10,415 nt of DNA from Bacillota bacterium (GCA_023439605.1 JAEXNS010000022.1:1-10415); one strand, 5' to 3'; numbered from the stretch's first letter, positions 1 through 10,000 are shown. A program made the numbers and translations. The notes: generated by a model not told the origin, from the letters alone.

Positions 1-783
1 GAATTAAAGTCCGAAGTTGAAAATCTTGTTAAAAAAGGTTTTATGGAAATAGTTTTAGTTGGAATAAATCTTGCTTTCTATGGAGTTGAATACAATTTAA
101 GACTTATAGATGCTGTTAAAGCTTGTAGTAAAATTGATGGCGTAAAGAGAATTCGCTTAGGTTCACTTGAACCTGAAGAAATATCTGACGATGATCTATT
201 AGAACTTTCTAAGCTAGATAATTTTTGCCCACAATTTCACCTTTCGCTTCAAAGTGGCTGCGACAAAACACTTAAAAATATGAACAGAAAATACAATACA
301 GAGCAGTTTGAAAATCTAGTAAAAAAGATTAGAAGTATTTTTATAAATCCATCTCTAACAACAGATATAATGGTAGGATTTCCTGACGAAACTGAAGATG
401 ACTTCGATAAATCACTAAAGTTTGCTGAAAAAATTTCTTTTAGTAAAATGCATGTTTTCCCCTATTCAATTAGAACGGGCACAGTTGCTGCAACTATGAA
501 AAATCAAATACCAGAAAACATAAAAAAGATACGTGCAAAAAAAATGAATGATTTAGCTCAAGTCTTACACACAGAATTTCTAAAATCTCAAATAGATAAA
601 ACGGTTACTGTTTTGTTTGAAAAGGAAGATTGCACAGATTTTCACCATGGCTATAGTCCAAATTATACATTAGTTAAAATTCTTCGGGACAATACTATAA
701 ATAGTTTGCGAAATAAGATTTTTTATGTTAAAATTAATAGTTGTAATAATGATTATTGTATTGGTAAAATAATAGATAATTAA
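1..783 (+). CDS. mtaB: tRNA (N6-threonylcarbamoyladenosine(37)-C2)-methylthiotransferase MtaB, C-terminal part (5' end outside window)
   Basis: MtaB is a cytoplasmic radical-SAM, iron-sulfur enzyme that adds a methylthio group to t6A37 in tRNAs, giving ms2t6A and helping codon-anticodon pairing. The frame is open from base 1, so the Met codon at 43 is internal; 260 codons are visible. MtaB proteins are usually somewhat over 400 residues, so the N-terminal methylthiotransferase domain and the radical-SAM CxxxCxxC motif lie upstream. The visible part begins with the family sequence EIVLVGINLAFYG, then RIRLGSLEPEEI (about visible residue 53), then FHLSLQSGCDKTLKNMNRKY (about 79-98) and TDIMVGFPDETEDDF, all typical of the MiaB/MtaB radical-SAM barrel. 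The last 60 or so residues fit a TRAM RNA-binding domain. The LGSLEPEEI and SLQSGCD wording favours MtaB over MiaB or RimO. purL follows after 33 bases on the same strand. Confidence 0.9.
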   Translation, partial: ELKSEVENLVKKGFMEIVLVGINLAFYGVEYNLRLIDAVKACSKIDGVKRIRLGSLEPEEISDDDLLELSKLDNFCPQFHLSLQSGCDKTLKNMNRKYNTEQFENLVKKIRSIFINPSLTTDIMVGFPDETEDDFDKSLKFAEKISFSKMHVFPYSIRTGTVAATMKNQIPENIKKIRAKKMNDLAQVLHTEFLKSQIDKTVTVLFEKEDCTDFHHGYSPNYTLVKILRDNTINSLRNKIFYVKINSCNNDYCIGKIIDN

Positions 784-801
784 CTGCTTTTGCAGAGAAA
801 T

Positions 802-805
802 GGAG
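802..805 (+). promoter_or_regulatory. Ribosome binding site that sets the purL start
   Basis: GGAG at 802-805 lies 11 bases before the ATG at 817. The frame also contains a TTG at 790, but that codon is only 6 bases after the mtaB stop and has no purine-rich site in front of it. Family N-termini of the form M-[PV]-x-R-I-Y-V-E-K-K match a start at 817. Confidence 0.6.
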
Positions 806-816
806 CTTATTTAATT

Positions 817-3800
817 ATGCCTGTATTTAGAATTTATGTTGAGAAAAAACCCGAATTTGCTGTTGAGTCCAAATCCATTTTAAGTGACATTAAAACCGCC
901 TTGAGACTAGATAATTTAAACAATATAAGAATATTAAATAGATATGACGCTGAAAAATTATCAAAAGAAAACTTTGATAATGCTATAAACACAGTGTTTT
1001 CAGAACCAGCTGTGGATTTTGTTCATTTAGAACTACCAAAGTTAGGAAAAAACGAGCGTATATTTGCTGTTGAATATCTTCCTGGCCAATTTGACCAAAG
1101 AGCTGACAGTTGTGAACAATGTATACAATTATTAACTCAAGGTGAGAGATGCCGTGTAAAACACGCAAAAGTTTACATAGTTAATGGTGATTTAGAAGAT
1201 GATGAAATTATAAAACTTAAAAATTACTTAATAAATCCTGTTGAGTCACGAGAAGCTACTCTTGACCAATATTTAACCTTAAATGTCAAATATGAAATAC
1301 CTAAAACTGTAGAAGTCATAAATAATTTCATTGACTTTACAAATGATGAATTAAAAGAATTTATTTCAAATTATGGTTTAGCAATGGATTTTGATGACAT
1401 TTGTTTTTGTCAGGATTACTTTAAAAATACAGAAAAAAGAAATCCAACCATTACTGAAATAAAAATGATAGATACTTACTGGTCTGATCATTGCAGACAC
1501 ACCACTTTTTCTACAAATATAAAAGATGTATCCATAAACACCCCTTATATAAACGAAACATATAAACAATATTGTGAGCTAAGAAAAGAACTCAACAGGC
1601 AAGATAAACCAATGACACTTATGGATATTGCTACTATTGCAGTTAGAAAACTAAAAAAAGATGGTTTACTAAATGATTTAGACGAAAGCGAAGAAATAAA
1701 TGCATGTTCTGTAAAAATTAAGGTTGATGTAGAAGGAACAGAAGAAGATTGGATATTGATGTTTAAAAACGAAACACATAATCATCCAACAGAAATAGAG
1801 CCTTTTGGTGGTGCTGCTACTTGTTTAGGCGGTGCTATAAGAGATCCGCTTTCTGGACGCTCGTATGTATATCAAGCTATGCGTGTTACAGGGGCGGCAA
1901 ACCCTCTTGTACCAGTTGAAGATTCTATAAAAGGAAAACTACCTCAAAGAAAAATCACCGTAGGAGCTTCAAATGGATATAGCTCATATGGAAATCAAAT
2001 AGGTTTAGCTACTGGCTTAGTTTCCGAACTATATCACCCAGGATATGTAGCAAAAAGACTTGAAATAGGTGCTGTAATAGGTGCTGCTCCCGCTAGTAAT
2101 ATACGTAGAGAGGTTCCTGTTGATGGTGACATTATAATTTTACTTGGTGGTAAAACCGGACGAGATGGTTGTGGTGGTGCTACAGGTTCTTCTAAATCCC
2201 ACACAGCAGAATCTTTAGAAAACTGTGGTGCTGAAGTTCAAAAAGGTAATCCTCCAGAAGAGAGAAAAATTCAACGTCTCTTTAGAAATCCAGAAGTTAC
2301 AAAAATGATAAAAAGATGTAATGATTTTGGTGCTGGTGGTGTTTCTGTTGCCATAGGAGAACTTACAGATGGCTTAATTATAAATTTAGATGCTGTTCCT
2401 AAAAAATACGAAGGTCTTGATGGTACTGAAATTGCTATTAGTGAATCTCAGGAAAGAATGGCTGTTGTTATTGCTAAAGAAGATTACGACAATTTTACCA
2501 AACTTGCTTCTGATGAAAATATAGAATCTACATTCGTTGCAAAAGTTACTGCAGAACCTAGACTTAAAATGACATGGAACGATAAGACAATTGTAAACTT
2601 GTCAAGAGAGTTCTTAAACTCTAATGGTGCACCAAAATACACAAACATTGAAGTTAGCGAACCAGCATCAAAAACCAATTATGGTTACGAGGATAACGCT
2701 GATGGATGGATGTCTATGATATCTAACCTAAATATTTGTTCACAAAAAGGATTAGTTGAAAAATTCGATTCTACTATAGGTGCAAATACAGTATTGATGC
2801 CTTTTGGTGGTGTACATCAACTTACACCAACTCAAGCAATGGCAGCAAAAATCCCTGTATTAAATAAAGATACCACTACTACTTCATTAATGGGATGGGG
2901 CTATAATCCTTATATAAGTGAAAAAAGTCCATATCATGGTGCAATGTTGGCTGTAATTGAATCCATTGCAAAGGTAATAGCTGTTGGTGGAAGTTACAAA
3001 AAATGTTGGCTAACTTTTCAAGAATACTTTGAGAGAACACAAAACAATCCTACAAGATGGGGAAAACCTTTTGCCGCTTTACTTGGTGCTTTAAAAGCAC
3101 AACTTGAACTTGGCTGTGCAGCTATAGGCGGTAAGGACTCTATGTCTGGTACTTTTGAATCAATTGATGTACCTCCTACTCTTGTATCATTCGCTGTATC
3201 CATGACAAATAGTAACAAAGTCATTTCTCCTGAATTTAAATCGGCTGGAAATAAAGTTATTTTGATTAATCCAGAATATTTTTCTAGTGGTCTTCCTGAT
3301 TTTGAATCATTAAAAAATACTTTTGACAAGGTAGAAGATTTAATAAACAAAGGAGTTGCAAAGTCAATTTGGACGCTTTCTATGGGTGGTGTTGCTGAAG
3401 GTATTGCAAAAATGTGTTTTGGTAATAAATTAGGATTTAATTTCATTAAAAAATTATCAAAAAAATCATTATTTGAACCATGTTATGGTGCATTTTTAAT
3501 TGAAGTTGATTCAAGCTATAAAACAGATGAAAACATAATCGGAAATATTACTGACGAATATAATATAAATCATCCAGATTATAGTATATCCATTGAAACT
3601 CTCCAGAACAAGTGGGAAAAAAAATTAGAGCCTATATTCCCTTGCTTGATAAAAACAACTGAAGATAAACCTGAAAAATTTTCTTATAGTAATAAAATAA
3701 TAATATCCGCAAAAAATAAATTTGCAAAACCTCAAGTATTGATACCAGTTTTCCCAGGAACTAACTGTGAGTATGATACAGAAAAGGCTTTTATAAAAGC

Positions 3801-4524
3801 TGGTGCAAATGTGAAAACTATAGTAATAAAAAATCTTTCTGCACATGATATCGAAGACTCTATAAATTCATTTGAAAAATATATAAATGAATCTCAAATA
3901 ATTATGTTACCTGGTGGATTTAGCGGCGGTGACGAACCAGATGGAAGTGCTAAATTTATCACAGCCTTTTTTAGAAATCAAAAAATACAAGATGCAGTTC
4001 ATAACTTGTTGGATAATCGTGATGGTCTCATGTTAGGAATATGTAATGGCTTCCAAGCACTTTTAAAATTAGGTTTAGTTCCATATGGTAAAATAGTCCC
4101 TATGACAAATGACTCCCCTACACTAACATTCAACACTATTGCCAGACATCAATCTATGATGGTAAACACAAGAATAGCATCTAATAAATCTCCTTGGCTT
4201 TATAATTGTGGAGTAGATGACATACACTCTATAGCTATTTCTCATGGTGAGGGTAGATTTGTCGCTTCTGAATCTCTTATAAAAAATCTAGCTGAAAATG
4301 GTCAAATTGCGACGCAATATGTAGATTTAGAAAATAGTCCAACTATGAATATAAGATTCAATCCAAATACATCCATACAAGCAATAGAAGGTATTACTTC
4401 TCCAGATGGAAGAATATTCGGTAAAATGGGTCATAGTGAACGAAAAGGGCCTGATATTTGTAAAAATGTTTCAGGTGAAAAAGACCAGTTAATTTTTGAA
4501 AGTGGTGTAAACTACTTTAAATAA
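817..4524 (+). CDS. purL: Phosphoribosylformylglycinamidine synthase, single chain with fused glutaminase domain
   Basis: PurL carries out the fourth step of de novo purine synthesis: FGAR + ATP + glutamine gives FGAM + ADP + Pi + glutamate, in the cytosol. From the ATG at 817 the protein is about 1235 residues, full length for the large single-chain form. In the synthase half, SDHCRHTTF starts at about residue 223, NETHNHPTEIEPFGG at about 318 and GGKDSMSG at about 771. These are the hallmarks of the two AIRS-type halves that bind FGAR and ATP. The C-terminal class I glutaminase domain starts near VLIPVFPGTNCEYD. It has the nucleophile in GICNGFQ (Cys1076) and the His-Glu pair in SHGEGRF (His1143, Glu1145), so glutamine hydrolysis should be intact. 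Its oxyanion region reads PGGFSGGDEPDGS, a form I associate with Clostridia-type PurL. I chose 817 over an in-frame TTG at 790 because of the ribosome site and family N-terminus. No PurR box or purine riboswitch is visible, and no other pur genes flank it. No terminator separates it from the next gene. Confidence 0.96.
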   Translation: MPVFRIYVEKKPEFAVESKSILSDIKTALRLDNLNNIRILNRYDAEKLSKENFDNAINTVFSEPAVDFVHLELPKLGKNERIFAVEYLPGQFDQRADSCEQCIQLLTQGERCRVKHAKVYIVNGDLEDDEIIKLKNYLINPVESREATLDQYLTLNVKYEIPKTVEVINNFIDFTNDELKEFISNYGLAMDFDDICFCQDYFKNTEKRNPTITEIKMIDTYWSDHCRHTTFSTNIKDVSINTPYINETYKQYCELRKELNRQDKPMTLMDIATIAVRKLKKDGLLNDLDESEEINACSVKIKVDVEGTEEDWILMFKNETHNHPTEIEPFGGAATCLGGAIRDPLSGRSYVYQAMRVTGAANPLVPVEDSIKGKLPQRKITVGASNGYSSYGNQIGLATGLVSELYHPGYVAKRLEIGAVIGAAPASNIRREVPVDGDIIILLGGKTGRDGCGGATGSSKSHTAESLENCGAEVQKGNPPEERKIQRLFRNPEVTKMIKRCNDFGAGGVSVAIGELTDGLIINLDAVPKKYEGLDGTEIAISESQERMAVVIAKEDYDNFTKLASDENIESTFVAKVTAEPRLKMTWNDKTIVNLSREFLNSNGAPKYTNIEVSEPASKTNYGYEDNADGWMSMISNLNICSQKGLVEKFDSTIGANTVLMPFGGVHQLTPTQAMAAKIPVLNKDTTTTSLMGWGYNPYISEKSPYHGAMLAVIESIAKVIAVGGSYKKCWLTFQEYFERTQNNPTRWGKPFAALLGALKAQLELGCAAIGGKDSMSGTFESIDVPPTLVSFAVSMTNSNKVISPEFKSAGNKVILINPEYFSSGLPDFESLKNTFDKVEDLINKGVAKSIWTLSMGGVAEGIAKMCFGNKLGFNFIKKLSKKSLFEPCYGAFLIEVDSSYKTDENIIGNITDEYNINHPDYSISIETLQNKWEKKLEPIFPCLIKTTEDKPEKFSYSNKIIISAKNKFAKPQVLIPVFPGTNCEYDTEKAFIKAGANVKTIVIKNLSAHDIEDSINSFEKYINESQIIMLPGGFSGGDEPDGSAKFITAFFRNQKIQDAVHNLLDNRDGLMLGICNGFQALLKLGLVPYGKIVPMTNDSPTLTFNTIARHQSMMVNTRIASNKSPWLYNCGVDDIHSIAISHGEGRFVASESLIKNLAENGQIATQYVDLENSPTMNIRFNPNTSIQAIEGITSPDGRIFGKMGHSERKGPDICKNVSGEKDQLIFESGVNYFK

Positions 4525-4592
4525 TATATCCATATCTTTACTGAGAAAGGAGAAATATTTTATCTTTTGTAGAGGATAAAATTAAATTAAAT
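4525..4592 (+). promoter_or_regulatory. Leader between purL and the penicillin-binding protein gene: strong SD followed by a hairpin
   Basis: A very good Shine-Dalgarno sequence, AGAAAGGAG (4544-4552), lies 40 bases before the ATG at 4593, too far for ordinary use. Between them is a perfect 8-base inverted repeat, ATTTTATC (4557-4564) and GATAAAAT (4575-4582), with a 10-base loop. A second, weaker purine stretch, AGAGGA (4571-4576), sits in the loop and 3' arm, 16 bases before the ATG. If the hairpin folds, it hides the weak site and brings the strong one to an effective distance of about 14 bases. There is no U-tract after the repeat, so it does not look like a terminator. The fold and its role are inference. 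Confidence 0.45.
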
Positions 4593-6836
4593 ATGAGTAA
4601 AAATAAAAAGGAAAAAATCAAAAAGATAGCATATGACATTTCTGAACCCATAAAAAAAACAAAATTAGTAGTAACCTTTAATGTCTTAAAAAATTTTTTT
4701 AGTGTCTTAATAACTACAATGTTTTCACTACTTCTAATTGCTACTATTACAACAACTATAGTTGCTACAGCTGTTACTATTTATATTCTTGATTTTATGG
4801 ACACTTCATCAGATGTTTCTTTAGTCGAACCCAAAAGTAGTTATTCTTCTTATATATATTTGAAGAATAAAGCTACTGAAGAATTTGATTTAATTTATAA
4901 AAGAACACCTTCTGACCATGAGGTACAAATACCTGTAAGTATTGAAGAAATACCCGAACATGTTAAGGATGCATTTGTTTGTACAGAGGACGAACGTTTC
5001 TTTTCACATGATGGCGTTGATTATAAAAGGACTGCTTCTAGTTTAATTAACGAATTTCTTCCTATTTATGGCGAAAAACAAGGTGGTTCTACTATTACCC
5101 AACAGTTAATTAGAAATATTACTTTAGATACTGAGGTTTCTTGGGAAAGAAAAATAAGGGAAATATTTAGAGCACTCAACTTTGAACAAAAGTACACAAA
5201 AGATGATATACTTGAAGGGTACTTAAATACAATTTATTTTGGTCAAAATGAAGACTATTACAATTTAAATGGTATTGAAGCTGCCTCAATAGGTTATTTT
5301 GGGAAAAGTGTTTCAGAGCTTACCCTAAGAGAAGCAGCTAGTCTAGCAGCTACTCCAAAATTTCCATCTGACGGAAATCCAATTGTTGATTATGAGATAA
5401 ATCAAACTCGTGCAGAATATGCTCTACGTAAAATGTTTGAGCTGGCCGCCATTACAGCTGAACAATATGAAGCTACACTAAACGAAAAAGTATTGGTTTC
5501 CAACATGCCCGAGTTCAAAGCTTTATATCCAAACGCAAAAAAAATAAATGACGCTCAAGAGGATTTCAAGAATCCTGAAATAACACCATATTATCTTGAT
5601 GCCGCTATATATGAATTTATTGATTATCTCATGGAAAAAGAAGGATTGACTCACGATGAGGCAAATGAAAAGTTTAATAGTGGTGGTTATAAACTATATT
5701 TAACCATTGATACTGATATGCAAGCTCATCTTGATGCCAAATATGCAAATTGGGATAATTTCTTCTATAACACAAGTGATAAAGGTGAAGCAGTTCAGTC
5801 TTCATTCATGGTTATGGACTATAAAGGTAGAATTCTTGGTTTAGCTGGAGGTATTGGTGAAAAAACTGAAAGTTTAAGCTACAATATGGCTGTACAGGCA
5901 AATAGACAACCCGGTTCTACAATAAAACCTATAACAACATATGGTTATGCTCTTGAACAAGATTATATAACTTGGTCAACTCTATTTAATGACACCCCCA
6001 TCATGGAGGTAGACGGAAAACCTTGGCCTCAAAACTATGGAGGTATATCTGATAAATGGGGATATAGTGCTCCCGTTGTTGATTTTATAAGATTTTCAAG
6101 AAATACTGTTCCCGCACAAATATGTGATAAATATGGTTTAGAAAATGTGTTTAATTTTGCAAAAACGTATTTACATGTTAACTTAAAGGAAGTCTTCACA
6201 ACTCCGGATGGAAGGGTTATATCAGACGTGGCATATGCCCCTCTAAGTGTTGGTGCTCTTTCGGAAGGCTTAACAGTAAAAAATTTAGCAAATGCATATA
6301 TGCCTTTTGGAAATGGCGGTTTATATTATAAAGGTCACGTCATTGAAAAAATTGTTGATGTAAGAAATGATAAAGTTATATTGGACAACTCTGCTCAAGT
6401 TCCGGAACAAGCTGTATCACCAGAAACAGCATTCATTATGAATAGGTTATTAAATGCTGTTACAACAGATGGTACTGCACCAGGCCTTGATGCGAAAATT
6501 CCAAACAAAAATGTGGTTGGAAAAACAGGTACCTCAGAAAACTGGAACGACTTAACTTTCGTTGGACTTACTGAGGATTTTGTAAGTGCTATGTGGCTTG
6601 GATACACAAACAACGGACAATTACCCACATGGGTAAGTTCCGCTGATGTTTGGTATAGAATAATAGGCCAATACGCAAATAACTATCAATCAGACGCTAA
6701 GTATCCAGAATGCAAAAACGTATTTGCTGCAAAATACTGTACAACTACCGGACTAATAGCCTCAAGTAGTTGTCCACATAAATCTGCTAAGTACGGATAC
6801 TATAAAAACTCAAACGCCCCATATTGCAGTCACTAA
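4593..6836 (+). CDS. Bifunctional class A penicillin-binding protein (GT51 glycosyltransferase plus transpeptidase)
   Basis: This membrane-anchored enzyme polymerises lipid II into glycan strands and cross-links the stem peptides; it is a beta-lactam target. The 747-residue protein starts with a short Lys-rich cytoplasmic tail, then one long hydrophobic segment at about 38-70, with the rest outside the cell. The GT51 domain shows EDERFFSHDG (catalytic Glu132), GGSTITQQLIRN (from Gly164), RKIREIFRA and ILEGYLNTIYFG (Glu208). The transpeptidase domain shows PGSTIKP with the nucleophile Ser442 and Lys445, SRN (502-504) as the SxN motif, and KTGT (644-647). All catalytic motifs are present, so both activities are expected. 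The last 45 residues carry several cysteines and no PASTA or FN3 module is apparent. It follows purL by 68 bases with no terminator between, so readthrough from purL is possible, although the functions are unrelated. The ATG at 4593 is the first AUG in frame. An in-frame AUU at 4557, close behind the strong SD, would add 12 residues and is a less likely start. I do not assign a specific ponA or pbp symbol. Confidence 0.95.
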   Translation: MSKNKKEKIKKIAYDISEPIKKTKLVVTFNVLKNFFSVLITTMFSLLLIATITTTIVATAVTIYILDFMDTSSDVSLVEPKSSYSSYIYLKNKATEEFDLIYKRTPSDHEVQIPVSIEEIPEHVKDAFVCTEDERFFSHDGVDYKRTASSLINEFLPIYGEKQGGSTITQQLIRNITLDTEVSWERKIREIFRALNFEQKYTKDDILEGYLNTIYFGQNEDYYNLNGIEAASIGYFGKSVSELTLREAASLAATPKFPSDGNPIVDYEINQTRAEYALRKMFELAAITAEQYEATLNEKVLVSNMPEFKALYPNAKKINDAQEDFKNPEITPYYLDAAIYEFIDYLMEKEGLTHDEANEKFNSGGYKLYLTIDTDMQAHLDAKYANWDNFFYNTSDKGEAVQSSFMVMDYKGRILGLAGGIGEKTESLSYNMAVQANRQPGSTIKPITTYGYALEQDYITWSTLFNDTPIMEVDGKPWPQNYGGISDKWGYSAPVVDFIRFSRNTVPAQICDKYGLENVFNFAKTYLHVNLKEVFTTPDGRVISDVAYAPLSVGALSEGLTVKNLANAYMPFGNGGLYYKGHVIEKIVDVRNDKVILDNSAQVPEQAVSPETAFIMNRLLNAVTTDGTAPGLDAKIPNKNVVGKTGTSENWNDLTFVGLTEDFVSAMWLGYTNNGQLPTWVSSADVWYRIIGQYANNYQSDAKYPECKNVFAAKYCTTTGLIASSSCPHKSAKYGYYKNSNAPYCSH

Positions 6837-6841
6837 AACTT

Positions 6842-6872
6842 AAAAAAGCTATCTTTAAAAGATAGCTTTTTT
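6842..6872 (+). terminator. Intrinsic terminator after the penicillin-binding protein gene, symmetric
   Basis: The arms AAAAAAGCTATCTT (6842-6855) and AAGATAGCTTTTTT (6859-6872) are perfect reverse complements around a 3-base loop, starting 5 bases after the stop codon. The 3' arm ends in six T. Because the 5' arm begins with six A, the same element could also stop transcription arriving on the minus strand. It closes the possible mtaB-purL-penicillin-binding protein transcript and insulates the kinase gene downstream. Confidence 0.92.
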
Positions 6873-6945
6873 AGTTGTTTCCACTCAAATTAAAATAAAT
6901 CCAGCAAAATATAAATATACATGCAAATTATATATTAATTTTTAG

Positions 6946-6974
6946 TTGACATTACACAAAAAAAATAATATAAT
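6946..6974 (+). promoter_or_regulatory. Consensus sigma-A promoter of the histidine kinase gene
   Basis: TTGACA (6946-6951) and TATAAT (6969-6974) match both consensus boxes exactly and are 17 bases apart, the optimal spacing. Transcription would start near 6981, giving a leader of about 36 bases. The 20 or so bases before the -35 box are nearly all A/T and could act as an UP element. They also contain the small inverted repeat AAATTA-TATAT-TAATTT (6925-6941). Such a promoter predicts strong expression unless an operator or other factor limits it. Confidence 0.88.
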
Positions 6975-7001
6975 ATACAAAATAAGTATTTTAATTATTT
7001 C

Positions 7002-7009
7002 AAAAGGGG
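7002..7009 (+). promoter_or_regulatory. Ribosome binding site of the histidine kinase gene
   Basis: AAAAGGGG at 7002-7009 sits 7 bases before the ATG at 7017, an ordinary Firmicute spacing. It fixes the start of the kinase. Confidence 0.8.
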
Positions 7010-7016
7010 TGTTTTT

Positions 7017-10000
7017 ATGGATGAACAAAATAAAATAAATATTTGTGATTTGACTTTTTATAAATCTGCACTACTTAATTCTCCAATAGGATATGCATAC
7101 CATAAAATAATATTAGATAATGAGCAAAATCCATATGATTATGAATTTTTAGAAGTAAATCACTCCTTTGAAAAATTAACTTCATTAGATAAAAAAAATA
7201 TTATAGGGAAAAAAGCATCTGAAATATTTAGTTTACCAAATTATTTGATTGATGTTTTTGGAGAAATATCTTTAAATGGAGGCGAAAAGGAATTTGAATA
7301 TTTTTCTGCTGATACAGATAAATGGTTTAAAATACATCTGTATTCTCCAGAAAAAGGCTACTTTATTACCCACTTCACCGATACATCAAAAGAACACCAA
7401 GAAATAAATGATGTAAAAAAATTAGTTGAATTATCTGAAATGCTTTTTCAAAGCAATACACAAAAGTTAGACATGCAAAAAGTAGCTAATGTATTTCTAA
7501 GCTTAACTAAATCAAAATGTTTAATATTTGATTTTTTGAGTGATAATAACTCTTCAAACTTTGTGATATCTGGAGACTATTCAATATTGGATAAACTATC
7601 TTTTTTAATGGATACCGTTTCGTCAGTTGAATCAAATGATATAATTCACTATGAAAACATTCTTGAGTTTTGTAATAAATTTAATATCACAAGTAAATTA
7701 ATAGATACTAAAAATCTTGATATAGGACAAATAGTTACTTTTAAAATCGATCACAAAAACACAACTATCGGAAAATGCATATTGATAATGCCAAAAAATA
7801 TAGAATTTATAAATAATGAGTTGCTTGATGTTTTTATACGTCAATTATCTCTAACAATAACCAAAAAACAAAACGAACAAAAAACACGTAAAATTGACGA
7901 AAAGTTTAAAGAACTTTTTAATCAGTCCTGTGTTTCTATGATAATACACAATAAAGAAACTGGTGAAATAATAGATGCAAACAAAACCGCCTTTGAAATG
8001 TATGGATTTAATAATTTAGAAGAACTAAAGGAAAATAAATTTTGGCTTGAATCTCCATACTCTAAGACTGATGCATTAAAATATATACAAAAAACTTCCA
8101 AAAATAAAACTCAGCAATTTGAATGGTTAAATAGAAAAAAAAGTGGAGAGTTATTTTGGGAATATATAACGTTAAGTTTGATAAAAATCAATAATGAAGA
8201 ACATGTTTTAGCCACATGTATAAATATAACAGATAATAAAATTACACAAAAAAAGTTAGAAGAAAGTGAAGCAAGATATCGTAACTTGGTAAATAATATT
8301 CCTGGTGCAGTGTATAGATGCAAATGTGATAAAAACTGGACTATGGAATTTATAAGTAATGAAATAGAAAACATTTCATTGTACTCAGCAGATGATTTTA
8401 TTAACAACAAAAAAATAAGTTATAGTGATATCATTTATTCTGAAGACCAACACGATGTAGAATTCATTGTAAATAACGGAGTAGAAAATCATTCTCCATA
8501 CTTTATAACCTATAGAATCAAAGATAAAAATGATTCTATAAAATGGGTGAACGAATATGGCCAGGCAATATTTAACAATGGAACCCTAAGTTGCCTAGAA
8601 GGCGTAATAATAGATATTACTGAACAGAAGAAAAATGAACAAATCATAGAATACCAATCCAAATTTCAAGAAGTAATTATGAACATGGCTTTAGAATATA
8701 TAAACATGCCTTTTGTTAAAATGAATACATCTATTAACTCTTCATTAGAAGATATGGGCAAGTTTGTAAAAGCAGACAGGGTATATGTTTTTGAATATGA
8801 TTGGAAAAATGCTGTTTGTAATAACACTTATGAATGGTGTGCTGAAAACATTTCGCCACAAATTGATGAGTTGCAAGGTGTTCCAAATGATTTTATTTCT
8901 GAATGGGTAAATTCACACTTAAGAGGTGAAGTAATACATATTCCTGATGTAAGTCAGTTACCTGATGATGATGGTGTTAAACAAACCCTTGAACCACAGG
9001 GAGTAGTTAGTTTAATAACTATTCCAATGATGAGCGAAAACCAGTGTATAGGTTTCGTAGGCTTTGATTCTGTAAAAGAAAAAAAGATATATACAGAAAA
9101 AGAAAGACTGTTACTCGCTATTTTCGCCAATATGCTTGTAAATATAGAAAATAGATATGTACTTGAAAAAAATCTAATTCAAGAAAAAGAAAAAGCCGAA
9201 GCAGCGAATATAGCCAAGAGCAATTTCTTAGCAAATATGTCTCATGAAATAAGAACCCCTATGAATGGTATATTAGGTTTTTTACAGCTTTTAGAAACAA
9301 CTCCTATTAACCCAAAACAACTAGAATATATAAATATAATGAAAAATTCAACAGATACATTATTAACAATAATAAACGATATTTTAGATGTTTCTAAAAT
9401 AGAATCTGGAAAAATAGAATTAGAAAATATTTCTTTCGAATTAAGCAGTATAGTTGAAAATAGCATCATAAATCAATCTGTAAAACTCAAAGAAAAAAAT
9501 TTAGTTTTGATTAAAAATATACATCCCACTACGCCTAAGATAGTTTCTGGTGATCCAACAAGGTTAAAGCAAATATTAATAAATTTATTAAATAACGCAA
9601 TAAAGTTTACTGAACAAGGTGAAGTTTACCTAGATGTTTATCCTTCAACAAATGAAAATGGTAATAATGTTATATCCTTTTCTATCAAGGATTCTGGAAT
9701 TGGGATGGACGAAGGGACAATAAAAAAACTTTTTAAACCTTTTACACAAGCAGATAATTCATCTACCAGAAAATACGGTGGTACTGGATTAGGTTTGACA
9801 ATATGTAAATCATACGTTGAGCTTATGGGAGGAAAAATAAGTGTCTCAAGTACCATTGGAAAAGGAACTATCTTTTCCTTCTATATACCACTAAATTCAA
9901 CCGATGTCATAGACAATGATAATGAAAAATCTTATTCCATTTTGAAAAATAAAAATATAATGGTAATTGATAATAACGAGGAGTTTAGAGTAAAATCAAA

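Noticed and set aside
43..45. ATG as the start of the first gene
   Set aside because: The frame is open to base 1 and the upstream codons continue the MtaB sequence, so this Met is internal.
790..816. Upstream TTG start for purL, adding nine residues
   Set aside because: It lies 6 bases after the mtaB stop with no purine-rich site before it, whereas the ATG at 817 has GGAG upstream and matches the family N-terminus.
3018..3446. A 142-codon open frame on the minus strand inside purL
   Set aside because: It is antisense to a well-conserved part of PurL, has no ribosome site or family resemblance, and is best explained as a shadow of the sense codons. The same applies to the shorter antisense frames elsewhere in the window.
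4557..4582. The hairpin before the penicillin-binding protein gene as an intrinsic terminator of purL
   Set aside because: The stem is A/T-rich and only 8 pairs with a long loop, and no T-tract follows it.
6880..6945. Riboswitch or small RNA in the gap between terminator and kinase promoter
   Set aside because: Only about 65 bases of A/T-rich sequence with no conserved RNA motif, and it lies upstream of the predicted transcription start.
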